From: Streptomyces rochei
Lineage (GTDB): Bacteria; Actinomycetota; Actinomycetes; Streptomycetales; Streptomycetaceae
DNA: 47,635 nt
Assembly (NCBI GenBank): GCA_002155895.1
Contig: MUMD01000033.1
Span: 1 to 47,635 of the forward strand
Reading direction: 5' to 3'
In this document: one piece after another, positions 1-7,874 of the stretch
Numbering within the stretch: position 1 is the stretch's first letter
How the letters are laid out: each line of letters starts with the position of its first letter
Position numbers and translations under genes: made by a program
The notes under the pieces: model-generated
Databases searched by the model: none
Told to the model about the DNA's origin: nothing
The model's input: only the letters and a program-made list of their open reading frames with translations

Positions 1-280
1 CGGTGAAAATACCGAACTGCACTGGTCCTCCAGTCTTTCTACTGATCGGGTACTTTCCGAAGGTATGAGCCCCCGGGGCGCGCGAGATGCCTCTACGTGC
101 ACAGGGAGTGGCCTCGCCGTGCTCAGCTCTGGCTTCGGCCTGCGAACCGTGGGGTCGGCAACGACGAGGTGCCCGCGCTCTCAAGTCGACGTGCCGCTCG
201 CCCACGCCCGCGCGGCCCACTCGCCCCGGGGCCCGCGGCCTCTCGGGCAGCGACCGCCCGCGTTCGCCAGAGCAGGCAGG
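1..280. other. Left-edge spacer, no gene recognised
   Basis: This stretch precedes the end of the minus-strand dps gene. Plus-strand reading frames cross it, but they are antisense shadows of dps with low-complexity Arg/Pro-rich translations. No RNA gene or convincing terminator is visible. A GTGCAC followed closely by GGGA occurs near 97-107, but its spacing differs from the boxes described elsewhere. It may hold the promoter of a gene to the left of the window. Confidence 0.5.
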
Positions 281-859
281 TCAGGTACGGACCAGGGGTG
301 TGTCGACCAGGTGCTCGGCCAGGAACCACGCCTGTCGCTCACCGGTCCTGATCACTTGGGAGACCAGCAGATCGTTGGTGCCGTCGTCACCGTTTCCGGC
401 CGCCCGGGCCGCGGCGTCATGGGCGTCCACGAGGATCGTCTCGTGTGCCTCCAGCAAACGGGAGAGCATGGCGGGCACCTCCTCCGCCCCGTTCGGCGGC
501 CTCGGGATCGACGTGATCTCAGCGACGTGTCGGGAATCTCCCACCGCGACACCGCCCAGCGACTGGACCCGCTCGGCGAGGGCGTCGATGATCTCCAGCT
601 GTTCTCCCGCGTGCTGGTCCAGGACCAGGTGCAACTGGTAGAAGGTGGCCCCCCGCATCAACCAGTGGTGCTTCTTGTAGAGGCCGTGGAGGATCTGCGT
701 GTCGGCCAGGACCTTGTTCAGACGCTGGCAGGAGTACATCCGCGTCTCGTACGAGAGGGCGACCGGGAACTGCTTGACGGTCCCGAACTCCTGGATCACC
801 TCCCCCTTCTGATGCAGCCAAGGCTGACTTCCATGGTGGGCGGACGAGTTGATGGTCAT
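281..859 (-). CDS. dps: Dps family DNA-binding ferritin
   Basis: 192 aa, in the normal Dps range. Dps dodecamers oxidise and store Fe(II) using peroxide and coat DNA during stress or stationary phase. Aligned by eye to E. coli Dps, all five intersubunit ferroxidase ligands are present: His65, His77, Asp81, Asp92 and Glu96, in the segment HHWLMRG..LH...D..........D...E. About 35 residues precede the four-helix core, a likely DNA- or assembly-affecting tail. The ATG at 859 is chosen because GGGAGA lies about 6 nt upstream; the frame stays open to 991, but that part is Arg-rich and not Dps-like. It is transcribed divergently from the flavoprotein gene at 1096. Family is secure; which of several Streptomyces Dps paralogues it is cannot be told. 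Confidence 0.9.
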   Translation of the reverse strand: MTINSSAHHGSQPWLHQKGEVIQEFGTVKQFPVALSYETRMYSCQRLNKVLADTQILHGLYKKHHWLMRGATFYQLHLVLDQHAGEQLEIIDALAERVQSLGGVAVGDSRHVAEITSIPRPPNGAEEVPAMLSRLLEAHETILVDAHDAAARAAGNGDDGTNDLLVSQVIRTGERQAWFLAEHLVDTPLVRT

Positions 860-1095
860 GCGCGTCTCCCGGGTGTGGTGCTGCGTGTACCTCGGGGACG
901 TTAGGTTCCTGGTCCGCCGCCGCCTTGCCCGGCAGCGCACGCGGTGGTGACTGACGGCGCACTGTGCCCTGCCCCGGTGCCGGCCTTTCACTCTCGGGCA
1001 AGTACGCGTGCGTCGGCGGACTCGGCCCGCCTTCCGGCCGCTCTAGCGTCGGCCGAAGAGCCCGTGCCCTGTGAGCCGGCGGAACGAGGAGAGGT

Positions 1096-2463
1096 ATGAG
1101 CGGGAACGAGCAGGCCGACGTCGTGGTCGTCGGACTGGGACCGGGCGGCGAGTACGTCGCCGGCACGCTGGCCGAAGCAGGGCTGGACGTGGTGGGCGTC
1201 GAGGCGGAACTCGTGGGCGGCGAGTGTCCGTACTGGGCGTGCGTGCCGAGCAAGATGATGGTCCGGGCCGGGAACGTGCTCGCCGAGGCAGGCCGGGCGC
1301 CCGTCCTGGCCGGAGCGGCCGCTGTGACTCCGGACTGGACGATCGTGGCGGGACGGATCCGCGACGAGGCCACCGACGACTGGAAGGACGATGCCGCCGC
1401 GGACCGCTTCACGGCGAAGGGCGGAAGACTTGTCCGGGGAACCGGGCGGCTCGCCGGGCCCGGTCGGGTGACGGTGGAGGGCCGCACCTTCGAGGCCCGG
1501 TGCGGTGTGGTGCTCGCCACCGGCACCCGGCCCCGCATCCCTCCGGTGCCTGGCCTGGAGCGGACGCCGTACTGGACCAGCCGCGACGCCATGGCCGCCG
1601 GGGAACTGCCGGCATCCCTGGTCGTACTGGGCGGCGGTGCCATCGGCGCCGAACTCGCCCAGGTCTTCGCTCGTTTCACCAGCGATGTCACGGTAATCGA
1701 GGAGCGGGACCGGCTGCTGCCGCAGGAAGAACCGGATGCGGGGGAGTTGGTCGCGCGGGCACTTCGTGCCGACGGCGTCACCGTTCTCACGGGTGTGCGA
1801 GTACGGGAGGTGAGCCATGAGGGCACCGGGTTCACCGTGCGCCTCGACGGCGATGGCAGGCTGTTGAGGGCCGAACGGCTCCTGGTCGCCACCGGACGGT
1901 ACGCCGACCTCGCCGCCCTGGGGGTCGACACGGTGGGGCTCGATCCGGAGGCGGGAGTGGTCCCCACGGACGGGCGGATGCGCGCCGGTACGAGGCTGTG
2001 GGCGGTCGGCGACATCACCGGGCGGGGCTCCTTCACTCATGTGTCGATGTACCAAGCCGAGATCGCCGTACGGGACATCCTCGGGCAGCCCGGTCCCGAC
2101 GCCGACTACCGGGCCCTGCCCCGAGTCACGTTCACCGATCCGGAGATCGGGGCCGTGGGGCTGACGGAGCGGCAGGCCCGGGACCGAGGGCTGCGGGTCC
2201 GCACCAGCGTGGTGCCTCTGTCCTCCTCCACACGTGGCTGGATCCACGGCCCGGGCAACGAGGGGTTCGTCAAACTCGTCGAGGACGCCGACCGGGAGGT
2301 GCTGATCGGCGCGACCTCGGCGGGACCGGTGGGCGGCGAGGTGCTCTACGGGCTCAACGTGGCCGTCCACGCGGAGGTACCGGTCGACCGGCTGCGGCAC
2401 ATGCTCTACACGTACCCCACGTTCCATCGGACGGTCGGGGCGGCTCTGGGAGCTCTCCGCTGA
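1096..2463 (+). CDS. Pyridine nucleotide-disulfide oxidoreductase (mercuric reductase/lipoamide dehydrogenase-like)
   Basis: 455 aa. The N-terminal FAD Rossmann motif (GLGPGG, residues 13-18) is followed by the redox-active pair in GGECPYWACVPSK (Cys44 and Cys49), then a central NAD(P) Rossmann motif GGGAIGAE, a second FAD motif ending in AVGDITG, and a C-terminal dimerisation domain. This is the class I flavoprotein disulfide reductase layout. In lipoamide dehydrogenase and MerA the C-terminal domain carries a catalytic His in HxHPT; here the position reads YTYPTFH, so the usual His is not in place. No N-terminal HMA domain or C-terminal vicinal Cys pair is seen, so mercury reduction is unlikely. 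GAGGAGAGGT precedes the ATG. Substrate unknown. Confidence 0.85.
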   Translation: MSGNEQADVVVVGLGPGGEYVAGTLAEAGLDVVGVEAELVGGECPYWACVPSKMMVRAGNVLAEAGRAPVLAGAAAVTPDWTIVAGRIRDEATDDWKDDAAADRFTAKGGRLVRGTGRLAGPGRVTVEGRTFEARCGVVLATGTRPRIPPVPGLERTPYWTSRDAMAAGELPASLVVLGGGAIGAELAQVFARFTSDVTVIEERDRLLPQEEPDAGELVARALRADGVTVLTGVRVREVSHEGTGFTVRLDGDGRLLRAERLLVATGRYADLAALGVDTVGLDPEAGVVPTDGRMRAGTRLWAVGDITGRGSFTHVSMYQAEIAVRDILGQPGPDADYRALPRVTFTDPEIGAVGLTERQARDRGLRVRTSVVPLSSSTRGWIHGPGNEGFVKLVEDADREVLIGATSAGPVGGEVLYGLNVAVHAEVPVDRLRHMLYTYPTFHRTVGAALGALR

Positions 2464-2513
2464 ACCGCCGACTCGCCTCGCTGACACCGCGGGACACCAG
2501 GCGGTGGCGCACG

Positions 2514-3641
2514 ATGGCCGGCCGCGATTCCGGTGAGCCGCACCGGACCTCCACCCCTCTGGAGCTTTTCTTCGACCTGTGCTTCGTCGTCGCGGTGGCG
2601 CAGGCGTCCGGGAGCCTGCACGCAGCCCTGGAGACCGGCGATCCCGTCACCGGCGTGCTGCGCTTCGCGCTGGTGTTCTTCACCATCTGGTGGGCGTGGA
2701 TGAACTTCACCTGGTTCGCTTCCGCCTACGACCCGGACGACGTTCCGTACCGTCTCTCGGTGCTCCTGCAGATAACGGGATCACTCGTGCTCGCAGCAGG
2801 CGTGGACCGCGCCTTCGAAGCCGGTGACCTGACCGTCATCACCGTCGGGTACGTCGTACTGCGCACGGCTCTGGCCGCACTCTGGCTGCGTGCCGCGCTG
2901 GCCGACCCCGTTCGGCGCAGGACCGCGCTGCGTTTCGCCTCCGGGGTGGCTCTGTGCCAACTCGGCTGGGTGGGACTGCTTCTCGTCCCGACGAGCTTGA
3001 TGCTTCCGGGCATAGTGGTGATGATCCTGGCCGAGTTGTCCGTTCCCGTGTGGGCCCAGTCCGCCGGAATGACACCCTGGCATCCGGGCCACATCGCTGA
3101 GCGCTACGGGCTGTTCACCCTCATCGTGCTGGGCGAATCCGTGGCTGCGGCCACCGTCGCGGTCCGCGGTGCCTTCAACCGGCACCACGGCACCGGTCCA
3201 CTCTGGGCGCTGGCGGCGGGCGGCCTGCTCATGGCCTTCGCCATGTGGTGGTTGTACTTCGCCCGCCCCGCGCACGCCCTGCTCGCGACGACTCACCAGG
3301 ACCACCGCAGGAGGTTCCCCTGGGCCTACGGCCACTACCTCGTGTTCGCCTCGGCGACTGCGGAGGGCGCCGGCCTTGCCTCCTACGCCGACCACGTCAC
3401 GCGCCACACCACGGCCACGTCGGCCGCCGCGGGTGCCGCGATCACCGTCCCGGCAGCCGTGTTCCTGCTGACGGTCTGGGCGGTGCAACTGCGCCCGCAC
3501 CAGAAGAGCCCGGCCGAACGCCTTCTGTTCCCTGTGGCGGCGGTCGGGGTCCTGGCGGCTTCCTGGACCGCCGCACCCGCGCTGGTCTCCGGGCTGCTCC
3601 TGGCGGCTGCGGCCGTGGTGGCCGGGGCGCGGCACCGCTGA
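2514..3641 (+). CDS. Low temperature requirement protein A (LtrA) family membrane protein
   Basis: About 375 aa with many hydrophobic helices. The N-terminus has the LtrA signature around EPHRTSTPLELFFDLCFVVA, and the body carries the WWAWMNFTWFAS segment and a later HIAERYGLFTLIVLGES block, all typical of PF06772. The biochemical function is unknown; the founding Listeria gene was linked to growth in the cold. The ATG at 2514 has only a weak ribosome site, and homologs often begin a few residues earlier, so the start may lie upstream in the 50 nt after the flavoprotein stop at 2463. Translational coupling to that gene is plausible. Confidence 0.85.
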   Translation: MAGRDSGEPHRTSTPLELFFDLCFVVAVAQASGSLHAALETGDPVTGVLRFALVFFTIWWAWMNFTWFASAYDPDDVPYRLSVLLQITGSLVLAAGVDRAFEAGDLTVITVGYVVLRTALAALWLRAALADPVRRRTALRFASGVALCQLGWVGLLLVPTSLMLPGIVVMILAELSVPVWAQSAGMTPWHPGHIAERYGLFTLIVLGESVAAATVAVRGAFNRHHGTGPLWALAAGGLLMAFAMWWLYFARPAHALLATTHQDHRRRFPWAYGHYLVFASATAEGAGLASYADHVTRHTTATSAAAGAAITVPAAVFLLTVWAVQLRPHQKSPAERLLFPVAAVGVLAASWTAAPALVSGLLLAAAAVVAGARHR

Positions 3642-3694
3642 TCCACTCCCTTCCGCTGGGTGGCCTGCGCAGTTCCATGTCGGCCACATGCTCG

Positions 3695-3759
3695 GTGCAC
3701 TTTGGGAACGCATTCCGTGCACTACGGGAAAAAACGGTTCCTGGGGTGCGGCCTAGGTT
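3695..3759 (+). promoter_or_regulatory. Tandem GTGCAC boxes and -10 element upstream of amidohydrolase operon
   Basis: Two 14-nt direct repeats, GTGCACTTTGGGAA (3695-3708) and GTGCACTACGGGAA (3717-3730), differ at two positions and lie exactly 22 bp apart, two helical turns. Each is followed by a TTCC that makes a small GGAA/TTCC dyad. A TAGGTT hexamer at 3754-3759 could be the -10 box, placing the repeats where an activator would bind. The same GTGCAC-22 bp-GTGCAC spacing recurs at 18014-18041. Confidence 0.5.
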
Positions 3760-3892
3760 TGCGGTGCAGGAGACAAGTGACGACCACATGCACGCGCAGG
3801 CAGATTTTTCCCCGTCCGCTGATCTTGGCGTGCGTCGAAGTCGGTGCGGACGGCATCGGCGTTCCCAGTTCTGTAAGAAGGAGGACGAAAAG

Positions 3893-5779
3893 GTGTCTAC
3901 GATGCCGGTCGGTGGGCTTGCTCACCGCGCCACCGACAACGCCGCAGACCTGGTCGTTCGCAACGCCAAAATCCACACCGGAGATGCGATCCGTCCGCAG
4001 GCCGAGGCGATCGCCATGCGCGACGGCGTCATCACCGTGGTAGGTGACGACAACGACGTCGCCCCGTATGTCGGACCAGATACGAAGGTGGTCGACGCGC
4101 TCGGCCGCCGGATGATCCCGGGCCTGAACGACGCGCACCTGCATGTCATTCGTGGCGGTCTCAATTACGTACTCGAACTGCGCTGGGACGGCGTCCGCAC
4201 GCTTCGCCAGGGGCTGGCGATGCTGCGCGAGCAGGCGGCGCGCACGCCCAAGGGCCAGTGGGTACGGGTCGTGGGCGGATGGTCCGCCGAGCAGTTCGCC
4301 GAACGGCGGCTGCCGACCGTCGCCGAGCTGAACGCCGCCGCGCCCGACACTCCGGTCTTCGTCCTGCACCTGTACCAGGCCGCGGTACTCAACCGGGCAG
4401 CCGTCAAGGCCGCCGGTTTCACTCGGGAGACGCCCGATCCCAAAGGCGGCCAGATCGTACGGGGGCGGGACGGCGAGCCGACGGGCGTGCTGCTGGCGGC
4501 TCCCAGCGCGCTCGTCCTCTACTCGACTCTCGCGAAGGCCCCGGTGCTGGAAGGGGAGGACAGGAAGACCTCCACCCGGCACTTCCTGCGGGAGCTGAAC
4601 AGGTTCGGCCTGACATCGGCGATCGACGCGGCCGGAGGGTTCCAGAACTTCCCGGACAACTACAGCACGGTCGTCGAACTGGCGAAGGCGGGGCAACTGT
4701 CCTTGCGCATCGCCTATCACCTGTTCCCGCAGACCGCCGGCCAGGAGATCGACGACCTCAGGCGCTGGATCGAAGTGGCCCGGCCCGAGGACGGAGACGA
4801 ATGGCTCCGTCTCAACGGAGCGGGCGAGAATCTGACGTGGGCGGCGGCGGACTTCGAGAACTTCAGCGAGCCCCGGCCGGAACTGAGCAATTATGAGACG
4901 GAGTTCGAGAAGGCTGTACGTCTCCTGATGGAGAACGGTTGGGGTTTCCGGCTGCACGCCACCTATGACGAGACCATTCGCCGGGACCTCGCGGTTTTCG
5001 AGAAGATAGCGGCGGACGGACTCTTTCCGGCCGGCAACCGATGGCTGTTCGACCATGCGGAAACCGTCTCCGCGGACAGCCTGGACCGCATCGCGGCCCT
5101 CGGTGGCGCCATGTCCGTGCAGAACCGCCTTTCCTTCCAGGGCGAGGCGTTCCTCAGCCGCTACGGCCCTGGAGCTGCTGCGGACGCCCCGCCGCTGCGG
5201 GCCATGCTGGAGCGTGGACTGACCGTCGGTGCCGGCACCGACGCCACCCGGGTCTCCACCTACAACCCGTGGATCGCCCTGCACTGGCTGGTCACCGGCC
5301 GCACCGCGGGCGACCTGGTCCTGCGTCCACCGCACAACCGGGTCGACCGCCGGACCGCGCTGGCGATGTTCACCGAGGCGGGCGCCGCACTGACCGGGGA
5401 GGAAGGGGTCAAGGGCGTCCTGCGCAGCGGTTTCCTCGCCGATCTGGCGGTCCTTTCCGAGGACTACTTCAACGTCCCCGAACAGGACATCGCGCACATC
5501 GAGTCCCTGCTGACGGTAGTCGGCGGCCGGATCGTCCACGCGGCCGCCGAGTACGAGGGCCTCGAGGAGGAACTGCCGCCGGTCAGCCCCGCCTGGAGCC
5601 CGGTGGCTCACTTCGGCGGCTACCAGGCCACGCCCGCCACGGGATTGTCCGGCGCCCGCCAGGCGGAACTGCTGGGCCAGGCCGTCACCGAGTCCGAGCA
5701 GCACCGCCAGTGGCGGGCCCGGCGCACTCTCGACCTCCAGCCGTCGAGCACGCTCTTCGACCCCTGCTTCTCCCTCTGA
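3893..5779 (+). CDS. YtcJ-like metal-dependent amidohydrolase
   Basis: 628 aa, near the usual length for the YtcJ/amidohydrolase-3 family (PF07969). An N-terminal beta-sandwich segment (VVRNAKIHTGD..) leads into the metal site GLNDAHLH with His82 and His84. The TIM-barrel core carries later His/Asp landmarks in RLHATYDE, LFDHAE and GAGTDATR, and the C-terminal beta segment returns (ADLAVLSEDYF..VVGGRIVH). Such enzymes hydrolyse amide or cyclic C-N bonds; the substrate cannot be read from sequence. The GTG at 3893 follows AAGAAGGAGG; the frame upstream is open but not amidohydrolase-like. First gene of a co-directional set running to 9533, preceded by repeats at 3695-3730. No secretion signal is seen. 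Confidence 0.88.
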   Translation: MSTMPVGGLAHRATDNAADLVVRNAKIHTGDAIRPQAEAIAMRDGVITVVGDDNDVAPYVGPDTKVVDALGRRMIPGLNDAHLHVIRGGLNYVLELRWDGVRTLRQGLAMLREQAARTPKGQWVRVVGGWSAEQFAERRLPTVAELNAAAPDTPVFVLHLYQAAVLNRAAVKAAGFTRETPDPKGGQIVRGRDGEPTGVLLAAPSALVLYSTLAKAPVLEGEDRKTSTRHFLRELNRFGLTSAIDAAGGFQNFPDNYSTVVELAKAGQLSLRIAYHLFPQTAGQEIDDLRRWIEVARPEDGDEWLRLNGAGENLTWAAADFENFSEPRPELSNYETEFEKAVRLLMENGWGFRLHATYDETIRRDLAVFEKIAADGLFPAGNRWLFDHAETVSADSLDRIAALGGAMSVQNRLSFQGEAFLSRYGPGAAADAPPLRAMLERGLTVGAGTDATRVSTYNPWIALHWLVTGRTAGDLVLRPPHNRVDRRTALAMFTEAGAALTGEEGVKGVLRSGFLADLAVLSEDYFNVPEQDIAHIESLLTVVGGRIVHAAAEYEGLEEELPPVSPAWSPVAHFGGYQATPATGLSGARQAELLGQAVTESEQHRQWRARRTLDLQPSSTLFDPCFSL

Positions 5780-5910
5780 TCTCCCGGGAACCGCCGGTCA
5801 CGAGCTGTCCCTCCCGGGTGTTCCACCGCAAAGCGGCACACCGCGCACGGCGCGGCCGTACTCACCCGCGGACACCTGTCCGCGTTCGTCCCATCAGGAA
5901 AGGCATTTCC

Positions 5911-6573
5911 ATGGTCAACGTCTCCGAGGTCACCGCGGCCCCCAGCCCCGACCTGCTCACCCCGGACAACTGTGCCGTTCTGTTCGTCGATCACCAGCCG
6001 CAGATGTTCTTCGGCACCGGCAGCGGCGACCGCACCGCGATCATCAACGCGACCGTCGGGCTGGCGAAGGCCGCCAAGGTCTTCGACGTACCGGTCGTGC
6101 TGAGCACCGTGGCCGCCGAGTCCTTCTCCGGACCGCTCATGCCGCAGCTGGCCGGGGTCTTCCCCGAGCAGGAGATCGTCGACCGGACCACGATGAACGC
6201 CTGGGAGGACGCCGCCTTCGTCGACGCGGTCAAGGCCACCGGCCGCAAGAAGCTCGTCATTGCCGGGCTGTGGACCGAGGTCTGCGTCGTCCTGCCCGCC
6301 CTCTCCGCCCTCGCCCAGGGCTACGAGGTCTACGTGGTCACCGACGCGTCCGGCGGCGTCAGCCCGCAGGCCCACGAGCACGCCGTCCAGCGCATGGTCC
6401 AGGCCGGCGTGGTCCCGGTCACCTGGGTCCAGGTACTGCTCGAACTGCAGCGTGACTGGGCGCGCGGCGAGACCTACATGTCGGTCATGGACGTCGTGAA
6501 GGAGCACGCCGGTACCTACGGCCTCGGCGTCGTCTACGCGCAGGCCGTCATCGGAGCCCACGCGGCCGGCTGA
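5911..6573 (+). CDS. Isochorismatase-family cysteine hydrolase (YcaC-like)
   Basis: 220 aa. The fold signature is clear: LFVDHQ with catalytic Asp27, the NAWED segment at 96-100 and GLWTEVCVVLPALSA with nucleophile Cys125. YcaC-type members are cysteine amidohydrolases of unsettled substrate; this is not an isochorismate lyase of siderophore synthesis, since no aryl-carrier domain or siderophore gene is near. AGGAAAGG lies upstream of the ATG at 5911. The 131-nt gap after the amidohydrolase may contain a second promoter. Pairing with an amidohydrolase suggests two successive amide hydrolyses on one compound, which is inference. Confidence 0.88.
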   Translation: MVNVSEVTAAPSPDLLTPDNCAVLFVDHQPQMFFGTGSGDRTAIINATVGLAKAAKVFDVPVVLSTVAAESFSGPLMPQLAGVFPEQEIVDRTTMNAWEDAAFVDAVKATGRKKLVIAGLWTEVCVVLPALSALAQGYEVYVVTDASGGVSPQAHEHAVQRMVQAGVVPVTWVQVLLELQRDWARGETYMSVMDVVKEHAGTYGLGVVYAQAVIGAHAAG

Positions 6574-6628
6574 ACCGCTCACACACGCCGCGGTCACGGA
6601 GACCGAGTCAGGAACAGGCAGGGAAACC

Positions 6629-7153
6629 ATGGATGCTGGACTGCTGGTCCTCCGGCTGGTGACGGGATTGCTCCTCGCCGGTCACGGAGTCCAGAAGGTG
6701 AGCTTCCGGCTGGGAGGCAACGGCCTCGCGGGCGGAGCCGAGGAGTTCCGCCGCGACGGGTTTCGCGGTGGCCGGATCACCGCGGTCGTCGCGGGCGCCA
6801 GTCAGATCGGCGCCGGCCTGTTCCTGGCCGTCGGCCTGCTCACCCCGCCGGCCGCGATGGCGGCCATGGGAGTGATGACGGTCGCGGGCACAGTCAAGCG
6901 GCACAAGGGCCTGTGGGTGCAGAACGACGGATACGAATACCCGACGGTCCTCGTCGCCGTCTTCGCTGCGCTGGCCCTCACCGGGCCCGGCCGGTGGTCG
7001 CTCGACCGGGCGCTGGACCTCGACCCCTGGCCGCTGTGGGTCGTCCTTTGCGCGCTCCTGGCCGGCCCGGTCAGTGGACTGCTCACGCGCGCCGTGCTGC
7101 ACCGCCCGGCCATCGATACGGAAAGGAAGCACAGTGCGCAGGCTGCTGAATGA
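6629..7153 (+). CDS. DoxX family membrane protein
   Basis: 174 aa, four hydrophobic helices. The opening MDAGLLVLRLVTGLLLAGHG followed by QK, and the later GLFLAVGLLTP helix, match the DoxX family (PF07681). Family members are small integral membrane proteins, some linked to thiosulfate:quinone oxidation or oxidative-stress complexes; no catalytic residue supports a specific reaction here. CAGGGAAAC precedes the ATG. The gene ends 20 nt inside the next reading frame, so the two are probably translationally coupled. Confidence 0.83.
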   Translation: MDAGLLVLRLVTGLLLAGHGVQKVSFRLGGNGLAGGAEEFRRDGFRGGRITAVVAGASQIGAGLFLAVGLLTPPAAMAAMGVMTVAGTVKRHKGLWVQNDGYEYPTVLVAVFAALALTGPGRWSLDRALDLDPWPLWVVLCALLAGPVSGLLTRAVLHRPAIDTERKHSAQAAE

Positions 7154-7871
7154 CATGGTCCGCACTCTCGCGCCGCCCAGGCAGGACCGCCACGGCCCGC
7201 TGCCTCCCCTATTGCTCACACTGACGCTGGTGACCGGCCTGGTCGACGCGGTGAGCTATCTGGCGCTCGGGCATGTCTTCGTCGCCAACATGACGGGCAA
7301 CGTGGTGTTCCTGGGGTTCGCCCTGGTCGGCGCCGCGGACCTGTCCGCGGTGGCCTCCGTCGTGGCGTTGGCGGCCTTCCTCACCGGAGCGCTCGCCGGC
7401 GGCCGACTCGCCGACCGGTTCGCGACCCACCGAGGAAAACTGCTGAAGGCGGCCACAGCCGCACAGACGGTGCTGGTCGCTGTCACCGTGGCCGCCGCGG
7501 CGGCCACCGACGGGCAGGTCACCACGGCCGTCCGGTACACACTGATCGTCTTTCTCGGACTCGCCATGGGCCTGCAGAACGCCGCCGCCCGGCGACTCGG
7601 GGTCCCCGACCTCACCACGACCGTGCTGACCCTGACATTGACGGGCCTGGCCGCGGACTCCGGCCGGGCCGGCGGTGAGGGGCCGCGGCCCGGCCGCCGG
7701 ATCCTGTCGGTGCTGATCATGTTCCTCGGCGCCTACGCGGGCGCACAGCTGGTGCTGCACGACCACCTCGTGCTCACCCTGGCCCTGATGCTCCTGCTCC
7801 TCGCCCTCACGACCGTGATCACGCACCGTCTCTCGGCCGCCGAACCGGCCTGGACCCGGTCGCCGTCCTGA
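7134..7871 (+). CDS. DUF1275 (YoaK-type) membrane protein
   Basis: 245 aa with six or so hydrophobic segments. The segment TGLVDAVSYLALGHVFVANM followed by TGNVVFLG is the DUF1275 hallmark (PF06912), and GLAMGLQNAAARRLGVPDLTTTVLT is the second conserved block. Function is unknown. The GTG at 7134 is chosen because GGAAAGGAAG lies just upstream. The start overlaps the end of the DoxX gene by 20 bp, and only 3 nt separate its stop from the MFS gene, so the three are likely one transcript. Confidence 0.85.
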   Translation: MRRLLNDMVRTLAPPRQDRHGPLPPLLLTLTLVTGLVDAVSYLALGHVFVANMTGNVVFLGFALVGAADLSAVASVVALAAFLTGALAGGRLADRFATHRGKLLKAATAAQTVLVAVTVAAAAATDGQVTTAVRYTLIVFLGLAMGLQNAAARRLGVPDLTTTVLTLTLTGLAADSGRAGGEGPRPGRRILSVLIMFLGAYAGAQLVLHDHLVLTLALMLLLLALTTVITHRLSAAEPAWTRSPS

Positions 7872-7874
7872 GCC

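Noticed and set aside
97-107. GTGCAC followed by AGGGAG near the left edge
   Set aside because: A single copy with different internal spacing from the paired boxes; it probably arises by chance.
860-991. Upstream extension of dps
   Set aside because: Arg-rich, not Dps-like; a good ribosome site precedes ATG 859.
988-2487. 499-codon minus-strand open frame
   Set aside because: Mirror of the flavoprotein gene; composition is shadow-like.
5911-6573. Siderophore isochorismatase (EntB/DhbB-like)
   Set aside because: No aryl carrier domain and no siderophore genes nearby; YcaC-like features fit better.
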